64,000 bases of DNA from Pseudomonas sp. SST3 (GTDB lineage: Bacteria > Pseudomonadota > Gammaproteobacteria > Pseudomonadales > Pseudomonadaceae): assembly GCF_003325755.1 (NCBI RefSeq), contig NZ_QORI02000016.1, positions 37,688 through 101,687 on the forward strand, in the 5' to 3' direction. Each line of letters begins with the position of its first letter. Position 1 is the first letter of the stretch. The notes beneath the pieces were generated by a model. It was given only the letters and a program-made list of their open reading frames with translations. It did no database searches and was not told the origin of the DNA. Both the position numbers and the translations under genes were made by a program. Of the stretch, positions 53,854-62,096 are shown piece by piece.

Positions 53854-55202
53854 GCTTGCGCCTGCGCCTGACCCTCACCCTCGGCTCGGCCTTCGTGCTG
53901 CTCTGGGCATTGGCTGCGACCTGGATGCTCTTCGATGTTCGCAATCAATTAATGCAGTCGCTCGATCAGCGCCTTGCCGCATCAGCCAGGATGGTCGCGG
54001 GCCTGCTCGTGCAATTGCCGCAGCCGCAACTGGGTGAAGGCGGTATCACCCGGCTAAGTGCGGAACAGCTGGGTATCGAGAACGGCCTGGCCTGCCAGAT
54101 CAGCTCCTTGCGAGGTGAAATCCTGGCACGCAGCCATGCGGCGCCAGACAGTGCGCTCGACGCCCAACGCACCGGCTTTCACGACCAAATGATCGGCGAT
54201 ACCCCCTGGCGTAGTTTCACCTTCATCCAGAATGGCATGCGCATCACCACGGCCGATCGCCTTGACGAGCGCAGCGCACTCCAGCGTTCGGTGCTATTGG
54301 CCGCGGCGCTGCCGGTTTTCGTCGCGTTGCTGGGCAGCCTGATCGTGTTGTGGATCGGCATCGGCAACGGCCTTGCGCCGCTCAGACGAATCCGCACGGC
54401 CCTGGCGCAACGCAGTGCCGACTCGGTGGAGCCGTTGCACATCGAACGGCTGCCGCGAGAGCTGACGCCCCTGGTCGAAACCCAGAACCAGCTGTTCGCG
54501 CGGATCGCGCACATGCTCGAACGCGAACGTCGGCTGACCGATGATGCCGCCCATGAACTGCGCAGCCCGCTGACCGCCATCAAGACCCACCTGCAGGTAG
54601 CGGCCATGACCGAGGGCGACACCGCGAAGCGGGCACTGGCCCAGGCCGAAGTCGGCACGGATCGTCTGCACCGCATCCTCGAACAGCTGCTCATGCTGGC
54701 GCGGGTCGAAGGTCGCGTTTCCTTTGATGACGGCCTCAGCTGCACGGCCCGCGACGTCGCGCAGCTGGCGATCGCTGACGCCAGTCAGCAGCCCGGGCCG
54801 CACATCGAGCTGTGCGGGGCGCAAGATGTCTCCCCTCGCCCACTGGCGATGCCGCCGACCCTGGCGGTCGCGGCATTGCGCAACCTGCTCGACAATGCCC
54901 GCCGACATACGCAGGACGGCACGGCCATTCGCTTGACGCTCTCCCAACTGGATGAAAGCCGGGTTCGCTTCAGCGTGCAGGATCATGGCCCGGGCATCCC
55001 GCCGGAAATGCTTGAGCGCCTAACCGAGCGCTTTTGGCGCAGCGGCGTAGGTGAAGGCAGTGGGCTGGGCCTGTCCATCGTCAAGGCGATCGCCGAGCGC
55101 TGCGCCTGCGATCTGCGTTTCGTGCCGCATGAAGGCGGTCTCGTCGTCGAGCTGGTGGTCGGCCTTCAGGCTGCTGCTCCTTGTGACGCCTCGATAACCT
55201 GA
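53850..55202 (+). CDS. Two-component sensor histidine kinase
   Basis: This 450-residue membrane kinase has two membrane helices (LTLTLGSAFVLLWALAATWML and VLLAAALPVFVALLGSLIVLW) around a periplasmic sensor, then HAMP. The phosphoacceptor His is in DDAAHELRSPLTAIKTHL, the N box is LLDNARRHTQDG, and G boxes are DHGPGIP and GEGSGLGLSIVKAI. It pairs with the upstream regulator. The signal is unknown; placement with thiol and sulfur genes suggests redox or sulfur stress. Confidence 0.93.
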   Translation: MSLRLRLTLTLGSAFVLLWALAATWMLFDVRNQLMQSLDQRLAASARMVAGLLVQLPQPQLGEGGITRLSAEQLGIENGLACQISSLRGEILARSHAAPDSALDAQRTGFHDQMIGDTPWRSFTFIQNGMRITTADRLDERSALQRSVLLAAALPVFVALLGSLIVLWIGIGNGLAPLRRIRTALAQRSADSVEPLHIERLPRELTPLVETQNQLFARIAHMLERERRLTDDAAHELRSPLTAIKTHLQVAAMTEGDTAKRALAQAEVGTDRLHRILEQLLMLARVEGRVSFDDGLSCTARDVAQLAIADASQQPGPHIELCGAQDVSPRPLAMPPTLAVAALRNLLDNARRHTQDGTAIRLTLSQLDESRVRFSVQDHGPGIPPEMLERLTERFWRSGVGEGSGLGLSIVKAIAERCACDLRFVPHEGGLVVELVVGLQAAAPCDASIT

Positions 55203-55269
55203 ACGTCCAGGCACGCACACCGTCCGAATAGTTAACAGAGCAATCCGTTAACCATCGTCGGAGGTGGCA

Positions 55270-56658
55270 ATGCTTGTTTTCGAACCTGTTTATACAGACG
55301 GCCTGGCGCAAATTTCCTATCTGATCGGCGACAGCAAGGCCGCGGTAGCCGCGGTCATCGATCCCCGCCGCGACATCGATATCTACCTGCAAATGGCGAA
55401 GACGCGAGGCCTGCGGATCGCCTATGCCATCGAGACACATATCCATGCCGATTTCGTGTCCGGCGCCCAGGCGCTGGCAAAGCGCACCGGGGCACAGATC
55501 ATCGGCGGCCGCGCGGGCACCTATGAATTCGAGCTTCGCCAGGTCAGCGGTGGCGAGACGATTGAGCTCGGGCAAGCCACGCTGCAGGTCATGCACACGC
55601 CGGGGCATACGCCCGAACACATTTCCCTGCAGCTATTCGACGCCCAGCAGGGCGACCAGCCGATCGCGTTGTTTACCGGCGACACCCTGTTCAACCTGGA
55701 CGTCGGGCGCCCCGACTTGCTGGGCGAAGGCAGTGAACGAAAACTCGCCGGCGCGCTGTACCACACGCTTTTCGATCACTACCTGCCGCTTGGTGACCGG
55801 ATTGAAATCTACCCCTGCCATGGCGCCGGTTCGGCCTGCGGCAAATCCATCGGCGACCGACGCCACTCCACGCTCGGCAACGAGCGTCTCTTCAACCCTG
55901 CGTTGTGCGTACAGCGTAGCGAGGGCGCGTTCATCGATTGGCTGCTGGCCGACATGCCGGAGCCACCCCGTCACTATGCGCGACTGAAACAACTTAACGT
56001 GCATTCGGCCGTACAGATGGAAGGCCCTTCCCTGCCACCGCCGCTCGCGCCATCCGACTTCGAGACACTGGCGACGCGCGACATGCAGGTCGTGGACGTC
56101 CGTTCGATCCTTGCGTTTGGCGGCGGACATGTACCCGGCGCGATCAACATCGCGTTGCGTAACGAATTCGTCAATTGGGCTGGGCGGATGCTCGATGATG
56201 ATCGCCCGATCCTGCTGGTGGGCGAGTCGGCCGACGACGTCCACCAGGCCGTCACCCAACTCTATCGGATAGGTCTGGACGATATCCGCGGCTATCTGCG
56301 CAACGGCATGACGGACTGGCAGAACGCGGCGCTACCGCTGAACAGCCTTCAGGAATGGACGGTGCATGAACTCAATGCACGTCGCGAAGCGCCCGAGGTA
56401 CAGGTGCTGGATGTACGCAGCCCGCAAGAGGTCGCGGCGGGTCGGGTGCCGGGCGCCAGGCACATCTTCGTCACCCACCTCGCTGACCGGCTGAACGAGC
56501 TGGATCCGGACAAGACCACCGTCACTTACTGCGGGTCCGGCTATCGGGCCTCCATCGCGGCCAGCATCCTCAAGAAAGCCGGCTTTCGTGAGGTGGCCAA
56601 TGTCCCCGGCTCCTGGATGGCCTGGAAGGCGGCGAACCTGCCGGTTCAAAACGACTAA
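55270..56658 (+). CDS. Persulfide dioxygenase - rhodanese fusion
   Basis: The 462-residue protein starts MLVFEPVYTDGLAQISYLIG after GGAGGTGGCA. The metallo-beta-lactamase domain carries IETHIHADFVSGA, MHTPGHTPEHISL and YPCHGAGSACGKSIG. It would oxidise glutathione persulfide to sulfite. Two rhodanese repeats follow: the first (VVDVRSILAFGGGHVPGAINI) lacks the catalytic Cys, and the second has it (TYCGSGYRASIAASIL). It sits at the head of the sulfide-detoxification genes. Confidence 0.93.
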   Translation: MLVFEPVYTDGLAQISYLIGDSKAAVAAVIDPRRDIDIYLQMAKTRGLRIAYAIETHIHADFVSGAQALAKRTGAQIIGGRAGTYEFELRQVSGGETIELGQATLQVMHTPGHTPEHISLQLFDAQQGDQPIALFTGDTLFNLDVGRPDLLGEGSERKLAGALYHTLFDHYLPLGDRIEIYPCHGAGSACGKSIGDRRHSTLGNERLFNPALCVQRSEGAFIDWLLADMPEPPRHYARLKQLNVHSAVQMEGPSLPPPLAPSDFETLATRDMQVVDVRSILAFGGGHVPGAINIALRNEFVNWAGRMLDDDRPILLVGESADDVHQAVTQLYRIGLDDIRGYLRNGMTDWQNAALPLNSLQEWTVHELNARREAPEVQVLDVRSPQEVAAGRVPGARHIFVTHLADRLNELDPDKTTVTYCGSGYRASIAASILKKAGFREVANVPGSWMAWKAANLPVQND

Positions 56659-56716
56659 GAGACTTATCGGTGTTTGCGCGGCGCAGGTGCCTGGCTAGTC
56701 CCCTGCGGGTGCGCGA

Positions 56717-57508
56717 TCATAAGGCGACTTGAATCAACAAGGCCGACGCGGCCACAGCCGCGATCAGCCCGAAGCCTCTCTGCAGCAGGCGCCCATCCAG
56801 GCGAGAGGAAACCGTGCGGCCGGCGAACATCCCGAGCACGGCACCAGCCGAGAACGGGAGAGCCACTGCCCACTGAACGCTACCCGAGGCCGCGGCGGAC
56901 AATACGCCGCTGACGGACACCAGGCCGATGACGGCCAACGACGTGGCGGCAATCGAACGCATCGGCAGATCACTGAAGCGACTGAGCGCCGGAACCAGCA
57001 CGAACCCGCCGCCGACCCCCAGCAAACCGGAGAGGAAACCCGCCAGGGTGCCCGAAGCGGCAACGGTCGCGGCACAGCGGGAGGTCCAGTGGAAACGGCC
57101 GGTGTCGGGATTCAGCTGACAGGGCACGGCTCTCGGGGCCGAGTCATCGCTCGGAGAGCGCCTGAATGCCCTGAAGGCAACCCAGAACATCACCAGCGCA
57201 AACACCACGGCAAGCACATCGTGCGCTACCCGTGCGGCCACCCAGACGCCGAGGGGCGCGAGCAGCACACCACAGCAGGCCATGAAGGCCGCTGCCTTGT
57301 AACGGACAATGCCGTCCCTCAGACCAATCAACGCCCCAACCCAGGCCGCGAGTCCGACCGCCATCAACCCGATTGGCGCGGCCTGATGCAACTCAAGGCC
57401 GACCACGAAGATCAGCAACGGCACGGTGAGGATGCCGCCGCCCGCACCGGTCAGCGCGAGGACAAGGCCAACGATCAACCCGAGTCCGACCTCAATCATC
57501 ATTCGCAT
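56717..57508 (-). CDS. TauE/SafE-family sulfite or sulfur-anion exporter
   Basis: This ~263-residue membrane protein has about eight helices and the family repeat motifs (LALTGAGGGILTVPLLIFVVGL and LSGLLGVGGGFVLVPALSRF). TauE/SafE proteins export sulfite or organosulfonates. Here it would remove the sulfite made by persulfide dioxygenases. The start MRMMIEVGL at 57508 is one of several close Met codons. It is cotranscribed with the YeeE genes. Confidence 0.9.
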   Translation of the reverse strand: MRMMIEVGLGLIVGLVLALTGAGGGILTVPLLIFVVGLELHQAAPIGLMAVGLAAWVGALIGLRDGIVRYKAAAFMACCGVLLAPLGVWVAARVAHDVLAVVFALVMFWVAFRAFRRSPSDDSAPRAVPCQLNPDTGRFHWTSRCAATVAASGTLAGFLSGLLGVGGGFVLVPALSRFSDLPMRSIAATSLAVIGLVSVSGVLSAAASGSVQWAVALPFSAGAVLGMFAGRTVSSRLDGRLLQRGFGLIAAVAASALLIQVAL

Positions 57509-57553
57509 CTTTCCCGTTCGGACACCTTGGTTTCCCGAATACGAATGCGCCAA

Positions 57554-57979
57554 TCACTGCGTCTTGCCCGAAAAGCGCGCGTGCAGCTCGTACAGCCCCA
57601 TGCCCGCCAGCATCGCGAGAACAAAGATCAGCGGTTCGCTCCGACCACTCAAAAGAGTCGCGACCGCCGGTCCAGGACAATAGCCGGCCAGCCCCCAACC
57701 CGCTCCGAATGCCAGGCTGCCCAGTACAAGAGGGCGATCGATCCGGGTGGCGGTGGGCATTCGCATGACATCTCCCAGCACCGCCCGGGACCGTTTGGAG
57801 GCGTAATAGAACCCGACACTGCCGACCGCAATCGCACCGCCCATAACGAACGCGAGCGAGGGGTCCCACGCCCCGGCCAGATCGAGAAAGGCAATCACCT
57901 TGGACGGATCGGCCATCCCTGACAGGATCAGGCCAAGGCCGAAAACCAGCCCCGCTACAAAGGCGCTCAGTAATTTCAT
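57554..57979 (-). CDS. YeeE/YedE-family transporter half (DUF6691-like)
   Basis: This 141-residue membrane protein has FVAGLVFGLGLILSGMADPSKV and GAGWGLAGYCPGPAVATLLSG, the conserved Cys motif of the YeeE/TsuA-type sulfur-anion importers. It pairs with the adjacent 143-residue half; the two halves together equal one YeeE protein. They sit with persulfide oxidation genes, so transport of thiosulfate or a related anion is likely. Confidence 0.9.
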   Translation of the reverse strand: MKLLSAFVAGLVFGLGLILSGMADPSKVIAFLDLAGAWDPSLAFVMGGAIAVGSVGFYYASKRSRAVLGDVMRMPTATRIDRPLVLGSLAFGAGWGLAGYCPGPAVATLLSGRSEPLIFVLAMLAGMGLYELHARFSGKTQ

Positions 57980-57988
57980 GGCAACTCC

Positions 57989-58420
57989 TCAGCCCAGCAG
58001 GTGGCGGATGACGAACACCGTAAGAAAGCCGCTGGCCATGAACGCGGCCGTCGCGGCTAGCGAGCGCGGCGACCGTCGCGACAACCCGCAGACGCCATGC
58101 CCACTCGTGCAACCGGAGCCATACCGCGTACCGATCCCGACCAACAGGCCGGCTGTAATCAGGGTCAAGGCGCTCGCATCTACTTCAATGTTTGGTTGCT
58201 CGAACGCGGCCTGAAACAGCACCGGCGCGGTAACCAGGCCGGCGATGAACGCAACACGCCAGAGCACATCGCCTCTGGCTGGCCGCAGCAACCCGCCGAT
58301 CACGCCGCTGATGCCCGCGATTCTCCCGTTCAACAGGATAAACAAGGTCGCAGCAAAACCGATCAGCGCGCCCCCAGCGAGTGAGGACCACGGTGTGAAA
58401 TGTGCCCAGTCAATTGTCAT
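57989..58420 (-). CDS. YeeE/YedE-family transporter half
   Basis: This 143-residue protein has several membrane helices and the conserved YeeE motif IGTRYGSGCTSGHGVCGLSRRSPRS near its C-terminus. It is encoded 9 bp upstream of the second half and 4 bp into the ArsR gene stop. Split YeeE pairs are common next to persulfide dioxygenases and BigR. Confidence 0.9.
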   Translation of the reverse strand: MTIDWAHFTPWSSLAGGALIGFAATLFILLNGRIAGISGVIGGLLRPARGDVLWRVAFIAGLVTAPVLFQAAFEQPNIEVDASALTLITAGLLVGIGTRYGSGCTSGHGVCGLSRRSPRSLAATAAFMASGFLTVFVIRHLLG

Positions 58421-58746
58421 GTCGAGGGTTCCTCCCGGTCGGGATGCTGGCAGTAGAGCCGGTAAAGCACCTGCATGACCTGCATCGCTTGATGGCTGGC
58501 GATGCTGTAATGAACTTGCTTGCCCTCGCGTCGGGTGCTGACCAAGCCGTTGTGGCGCAGCACCGTGAGCTGTTGAGACAGGGTCGGCTGCACAACACCC
58601 GTCGCACGGGCGAGGTCACCCACGCAGTGCTCGCCCTGGGTCAACTGGCACAGCAACAACAGGCGGTCCGGGTTGCCGAGCACCTTCAGCAAGCCACAGG
58701 CGTCTGCGGCACTGCGACGAAGCGTTTCGATATCGAGATCTGCCAT
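58417..58746 (-). CDS. ArsR-family repressor, BigR/SqrR-like persulfide sensor
   Basis: This 109-residue winged helix-turn-helix protein starts MADLDIETLRRSAADA. Motifs are LGNPDRLLLLCQLTQGEHCVGDLARATGVVQPTLSQQLTVLRHNGLV. One Cys lies in LLCQLTQGEHC and another in YRLYCQHP, the positions used by BigR/SqrR/YgaV proteins to sense persulfide. It heads the minus-strand operon and is divergent from the sulfur genes to its right, so it probably represses both. Confidence 0.9.
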   Translation of the reverse strand: MADLDIETLRRSAADACGLLKVLGNPDRLLLLCQLTQGEHCVGDLARATGVVQPTLSQQLTVLRHNGLVSTRREGKQVHYSIASHQAMQVMQVLYRLYCQHPDREEPST

Positions 58747-58769
58747 GTGGGCCATTTTGTTCAGGTGGG

Positions 58770-58815
58770 TCAGATGGATTTGACAATACAATTTATCAAT
58801 ATATATTTCAATAGA
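58770..58815. promoter_or_regulatory. Divergent AT-rich operator-promoter for the BigR-like regulon
   Basis: In otherwise GC-rich DNA the stretch around 58779-58815 is about 80% A/T, with ttgacaatacaatttatcaat and an imperfect dyad around atatatttcaatag. TTGACA at 58778-58783 could be a -35 for the rightward genes. It is the likely repressor site; exact boundaries are not certain. Confidence 0.6.
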
Positions 58816-58943
58816 TCGTATCGACGCGACAGCGGACGCCCGGTCGGAACTCGACGTCCCGCACGCGCCCTAAAATTATGCGGCATCGCTGTGGCTTTTC
58901 ACCTCGCCGCGCCCACCCCGTCGGCGCGAACCAGGAGATCAAC

Positions 58944-59378
58944 ATGTCATCGATACAGCAAAACAGTACGAATCATGACCAGGCGGACCGGGTTCGCCGA
59001 TCAACGTCCCAACCTGTGAACCAGGAAATCGACCGGCAGACGGACCACAACATTCGTCGATTCAGCGGAATGGGGCGAAGCGCAATACTTCAGCGCATTG
59101 ACGCCCTTGACCGTGAATGGGACGTGGAACGCGTGCTTGAGGTCAATGCCTCCTCCCTGGCGCTGTCTGGCCTGCTGCTTGGCCTGACAGCGAACAGAAA
59201 GTGGTTTCTGCTGCCTGGTGTCGTGCTGCCGTTTCTTCTGCAACACGGTTTGCAGGGCTGGTGCCCGCCGCTGGCGATCCTGCGCCGGCTGGGTGTCCGC
59301 ACGCGGGGCGAGATCGATCAGGAAAAGTATGCACTGCTCAGTGCGCTGGAACAGTCACCGCAGAACACTCATCACTAG
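58944..59378 (+). CDS. YgaP-like / DUF2892 membrane protein
   Basis: This 144-residue protein starts MSSIQQNSTNHDQADR. The N-terminal half is polar and the C-terminal half has two hydrophobic stretches (LALSGLLLGLTANRKWFLLPGVVLPFLLQ) followed by CPPLAILRRLGVRTRGEIDQEKYAL. This C-terminal pattern is the DUF2892/YgaP transmembrane family that often accompanies rhodanese and persulfide genes. It ends 11 bp before the next dioxygenase. Confidence 0.8.
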   Translation: MSSIQQNSTNHDQADRVRRSTSQPVNQEIDRQTDHNIRRFSGMGRSAILQRIDALDREWDVERVLEVNASSLALSGLLLGLTANRKWFLLPGVVLPFLLQHGLQGWCPPLAILRRLGVRTRGEIDQEKYALLSALEQSPQNTHH

Positions 59379-59389
59379 CCGAGATCATC

Positions 59390-60139
59390 ATGATATTTCG
59401 CCAGCTGTTCGAACCTGTGTCGTCCACCTATACCTACGTGCTCGGGTGCGAGGACACCCGCCAGGCCGTGCTCATCGACCCGGTCATTTCCGCAACGGAC
59501 CGCGACCTGGCTGAGCTGGCCAGGCTGGACCTGCAGTTGGCGTTCACCTTGGACACCCATATACATGCCGACCACATCACCGCCGCGCTAGAGCTGAAGA
59601 AGCAGACCAGCTGCCGTATGGCGGGGCCTGCCATCGACAAGCTGCCCTGCACGGATGTGGGCATCGAGGAAGGTGTTCCTTTCATAGTCGGCAGCCTGCA
59701 GTTCACACCCTTGCATACCCCCGGGCACACAGACGGGCACTTTGCCTATCTGCTCGGCGATCGCCTGTTCAGCGGTGATGCCTTGCTCATCGACGGCTGC
59801 GGCAGGACGGATTTTCAGAATGGCAGCGCCGACGATCTCTTTCACAGCGTCAGAAACAAGCTCTTCGCCCTGCCAGACGACACTCTGGTATACCCCGGCC
59901 ATGATTACAGCGGTCGTCGCGTCTCGACCATCGCGCAGGAAAAGCAGCGCAACCCCCGTCTCGGTGAAGCGATAACGCTGGAGCGCTTCGGCGAAATCAT
60001 GGCGGAACTGAATTTGCCTTATCCCAAGTTCATCGATCACGCCGTGCCGGGGAATCTCGAGTGCGGCGTATGCCCGCCCGACCTGACGGATAATTTCCGT
60101 CGCTATTGCGAACAGGTTGAGCACAGTCCTCAGGGTTGA
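59390..60139 (+). CDS. Persulfide dioxygenase (ETHE1/Blh type)
   Basis: This 249-residue metallo-beta-lactamase protein starts MIFRQLFEPVSSTYTYVLG. Metal ligands are in THIHADHITAA, LHTPGHTDGHFAYLL, LFSGDALLIDGCGRTDF and VYPGHDYSGRR. These match the ETHE1/Blh persulfide dioxygenase family. It is the second such enzyme in the locus. A longer in-frame start lies inside the preceding gene and is rejected. Confidence 0.92.
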   Translation: MIFRQLFEPVSSTYTYVLGCEDTRQAVLIDPVISATDRDLAELARLDLQLAFTLDTHIHADHITAALELKKQTSCRMAGPAIDKLPCTDVGIEEGVPFIVGSLQFTPLHTPGHTDGHFAYLLGDRLFSGDALLIDGCGRTDFQNGSADDLFHSVRNKLFALPDDTLVYPGHDYSGRRVSTIAQEKQRNPRLGEAITLERFGEIMAELNLPYPKFIDHAVPGNLECGVCPPDLTDNFRRYCEQVEHSPQG

Positions 60140-60260
60140 GCCACGTCATGTCAGCCAATATCAGCGCCGGGAGGCCCGGAGAATCCCGTGAAACGAGTCA
60201 ACGTTCGCAACCTCCAGGCGACGTTACCAAGCACCCATCTCGCTATGTGAGGGAGTGAAT

Positions 60261-60473
60261 ATGAAGAGCCCTGATCGACCTCGTTTCCGCGTGAGCGCAG
60301 ACCGACAAGCGGGGAGCCGCCGCGTTCGCTATGTCGAAACCAACCGCCCAGATAGCCAGAACTGCACGATTTGCCAGCTGGATGAGGAAAACCCATCGCC
60401 GATCGAGGTGTCTTCCAGCGCGCAAAACGCCGACGAGCAGAAACCTGGCGCCAAGCCGGAGCGATCCAGATAG
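60261..60473 (+). CDS. Small hypothetical protein
   Basis: This 70-residue polar protein starts MKSPDRPRFRVSADRQAG after GAGGGAG at a good distance. It contains the stretch NCTICQLDEENP with two Cys. No family is recognised. Codon use is like the neighbours, so it may be real; no operon partner is evident. Confidence 0.5.
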   Translation: MKSPDRPRFRVSADRQAGSRRVRYVETNRPDSQNCTICQLDEENPSPIEVSSSAQNADEQKPGAKPERSR

Positions 60474-60839
60474 ATCGTCCAAACCACCAAACCCGCGATA
60501 TCTGATGGGCGGGGCTTGGCGCTCATACCCTGCGATATGAGTTTCGGTCTCGCCGACCCGCCCATCTACCACTTCGTCAGGACAAAAAGCCGAGCTTCGC
60601 TAACGCGCCATTGTCCACTTTTGGCGGAAACCTGCCCTTCGCGACAGGCCGCTTTTGGCCGACACCAGTCTCTCCCGGCGATCGGGCCATCGCATTGGCT
60701 GGCGGAGACCGAACCACTCCCGCCCACGAGGAAGTTGACAGGTATAGCTATCTTTTCGCCCCACTACGCTGCAGCAGGTTGTCTCGATAGAAACTGAACC
60801 TCACCATGTCCCCATCCAGCCAGACTCAAGGAGTCCGAG
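60474..60839. other. Gap before the AlpA regulator; no gene seen
   Basis: Only short frames on both strands. The sequence near 60,580-60,680 (ccgcttttggccgacacc and relatives) resembles the dispersed palindromic stretches that flank the IS1182 element (tgtccgcttctggcc). Just before 60,840 the sequence aaggagtccgag supplies the ribosome binding site of the next gene. Confidence 0.45.
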
Positions 60840-61211
60840 ATGGGGTACCAATCGCACATATCCAGCGCACCAAGCTCCAAAATCCGCCAGTCTCTTCCCA
60901 TACCAGATACGGAAGCCTACGAGACACTGCCGCAGTTCCCGAAGCGCAGCCCCCTACCCTTCCGGCGTACTATTCGGCGACATGAGCTGCGGCAGATCAT
61001 TCCTCTGTCCGAGACGACGATATACGAGATGGAGCGACGCGGTGATTTTCCCCGGCGCTTTAACCTGACCCCGCGTTGCGTAGTCTGGGACTTGGCTGAG
61101 GTGGAAGCCTGGATTGAGGAGCGCAAGCGAGCGCCTCGCCTAGATGTCAGCGGCCCGGATGTCCGCCTACGAAAAACTCGCCCTGTTCGGGTGGGCGAAG
61201 ATGAGGCGTGA
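60840..61211 (+). CDS. AlpA-family DNA-binding regulator
   Basis: This 123-residue protein has a central AlpA/MerR-like helix-turn-helix (RRHELRQIIPLSETTIYEMERRGDFPRRFNLTPRCVVWDLAEVEAWIEERKR). AlpA-type proteins near integrases often control excision and act as recombination directionality factors. It is the plus-strand gene closest to the integrase, converging on the HTH/HicA-like pair. The exact role here is inferred from position. Confidence 0.88.
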   Translation: MGYQSHISSAPSSKIRQSLPIPDTEAYETLPQFPKRSPLPFRRTIRRHELRQIIPLSETTIYEMERRGDFPRRFNLTPRCVVWDLAEVEAWIEERKRAPRLDVSGPDVRLRKTRPVRVGEDEA

Positions 61212-61231
61212 TGCTGGCGCCAGGGGACAAC

Positions 61232-61756
61232 TCAGCCAACGAGAGCCTTTAGCTCCTCAGAAGCCGAGCGGGGTAGACGCTGACTTTCCTTGGCTAAATT
61301 GACCCGCAAGGCCACTCGCGCCACATCCAGAACATCCCTCGCCAGCGAATAGCTGCCCTTGTCCTGCAGCCAGGCCAGCACGTCCGCCAGGTGCCATATC
61401 GATGCACTGCCCTCATGCACCGGTGCGGGAAAGCTTCCCGGATTGGCCAACATCAGCTTGCGCATGTTCTGTCGCGACACCCCCACCATTTCGGCCACAT
61501 CAGTGAGGCCGACCAGGTCTGGGGCCACTTCAATCAGCTTGGCCGAAGGCACTGCACGGCGCACATCGGCCAGCGCACTTCGTACAGCCGCATCGGCACT
61601 CTCTGCCTCGCGGGAGAACTCCATTGCCAGCCGCCCTGGTTGGCCAATACCCACCAGAGCATCGTCGCAACCCGCTTCGCCAAGGCGCTCGACCAACAGA
61701 TCCGGATTACGGTCGCCTTCGGCGAGCTGGTATTTCAGCGTGAACGTGTATTCCAT
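61232..61756 (-). CDS. HTH protein with HicB-like N-terminus, candidate antitoxin
   Basis: This 174-residue protein starts MEYTFTLKYQLAEGDRNPDLL. The N-terminal ~80 residues form an alpha-beta domain (ERLGEAGCDDALVGIGQPGRLAMEFSREAESADAAV); the middle has a helix-turn-helix (GLTDVAEMVGVSRQNMRKLMLANPGSF). It lies 4 bp after the HicA-like gene, on the same strand. A partner-binding domain plus an operator-binding domain is the design of an antitoxin repressor. I infer this role; the family is common beside ICE integrases. Confidence 0.7.
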   Translation of the reverse strand: MEYTFTLKYQLAEGDRNPDLLVERLGEAGCDDALVGIGQPGRLAMEFSREAESADAAVRSALADVRRAVPSAKLIEVAPDLVGLTDVAEMVGVSRQNMRKLMLANPGSFPAPVHEGSASIWHLADVLAWLQDKGSYSLARDVLDVARVALRVNLAKESQRLPRSASEELKALVG

Positions 61757-61760
61757 CGTG

Positions 61761-62036
61761 CTACTCCTCTGCACCGTCGGCGGCCTCCTGCAACTTCCGG
61801 TGTGTGGTGCAATTATCCACGACGCGCCGTAGGGCGCGTGCGTGGCTAGTAGGGTTCGTCGGCGTGCTCCAGACGCTTGTAATGCAGAACTCGCCGCAGC
61901 GGCATTCCTCGTCGTTGTAGGGGCAGTAGATCCGCCCCCAGGCGTGACTGCCGCCTACTTCTATGCGCCAACCTTGCCCTTCGGCATGTCTTATCGCTTC
62001 TTCGACCTCTTTCTTCGGATGCGAGGCACGGGTCAT
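61761..62036 (-). CDS. HicA-like small protein, candidate toxin
   Basis: This 91-residue protein starts MTRASHPKKEVEEAIRHAEGQGWRIEVGGSHAWGRIYCPYNDEECRCG. The helix followed by GWRIEVGGSHAWGRIYCP matches the HicA pattern with the catalytic His in GSH. A Cys-rich segment (CPYNDEECRCGEFC) is not typical of HicA. It is followed directly by the HTH protein. It may stabilise the ICE as a toxin-antitoxin pair; not proven. Confidence 0.7.
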   Translation of the reverse strand: MTRASHPKKEVEEAIRHAEGQGWRIEVGGSHAWGRIYCPYNDEECRCGEFCITSVWSTPTNPTSHARALRRVVDNCTTHRKLQEAADGAEE

Positions 62037-62096
62037 AGTTGATCTCCAGTATTCGCGTGGATAGCAAGGTTGTCAACTGACAACCTCGCTATCCCT

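Noticed and set aside
56729..57922. A 397-codon open frame on the plus strand
   Set aside because: It lies antisense to the TauE and YeeE genes; the translation is rich in Gln, His and Arg without motifs, typical of shadow frames in high-GC DNA.
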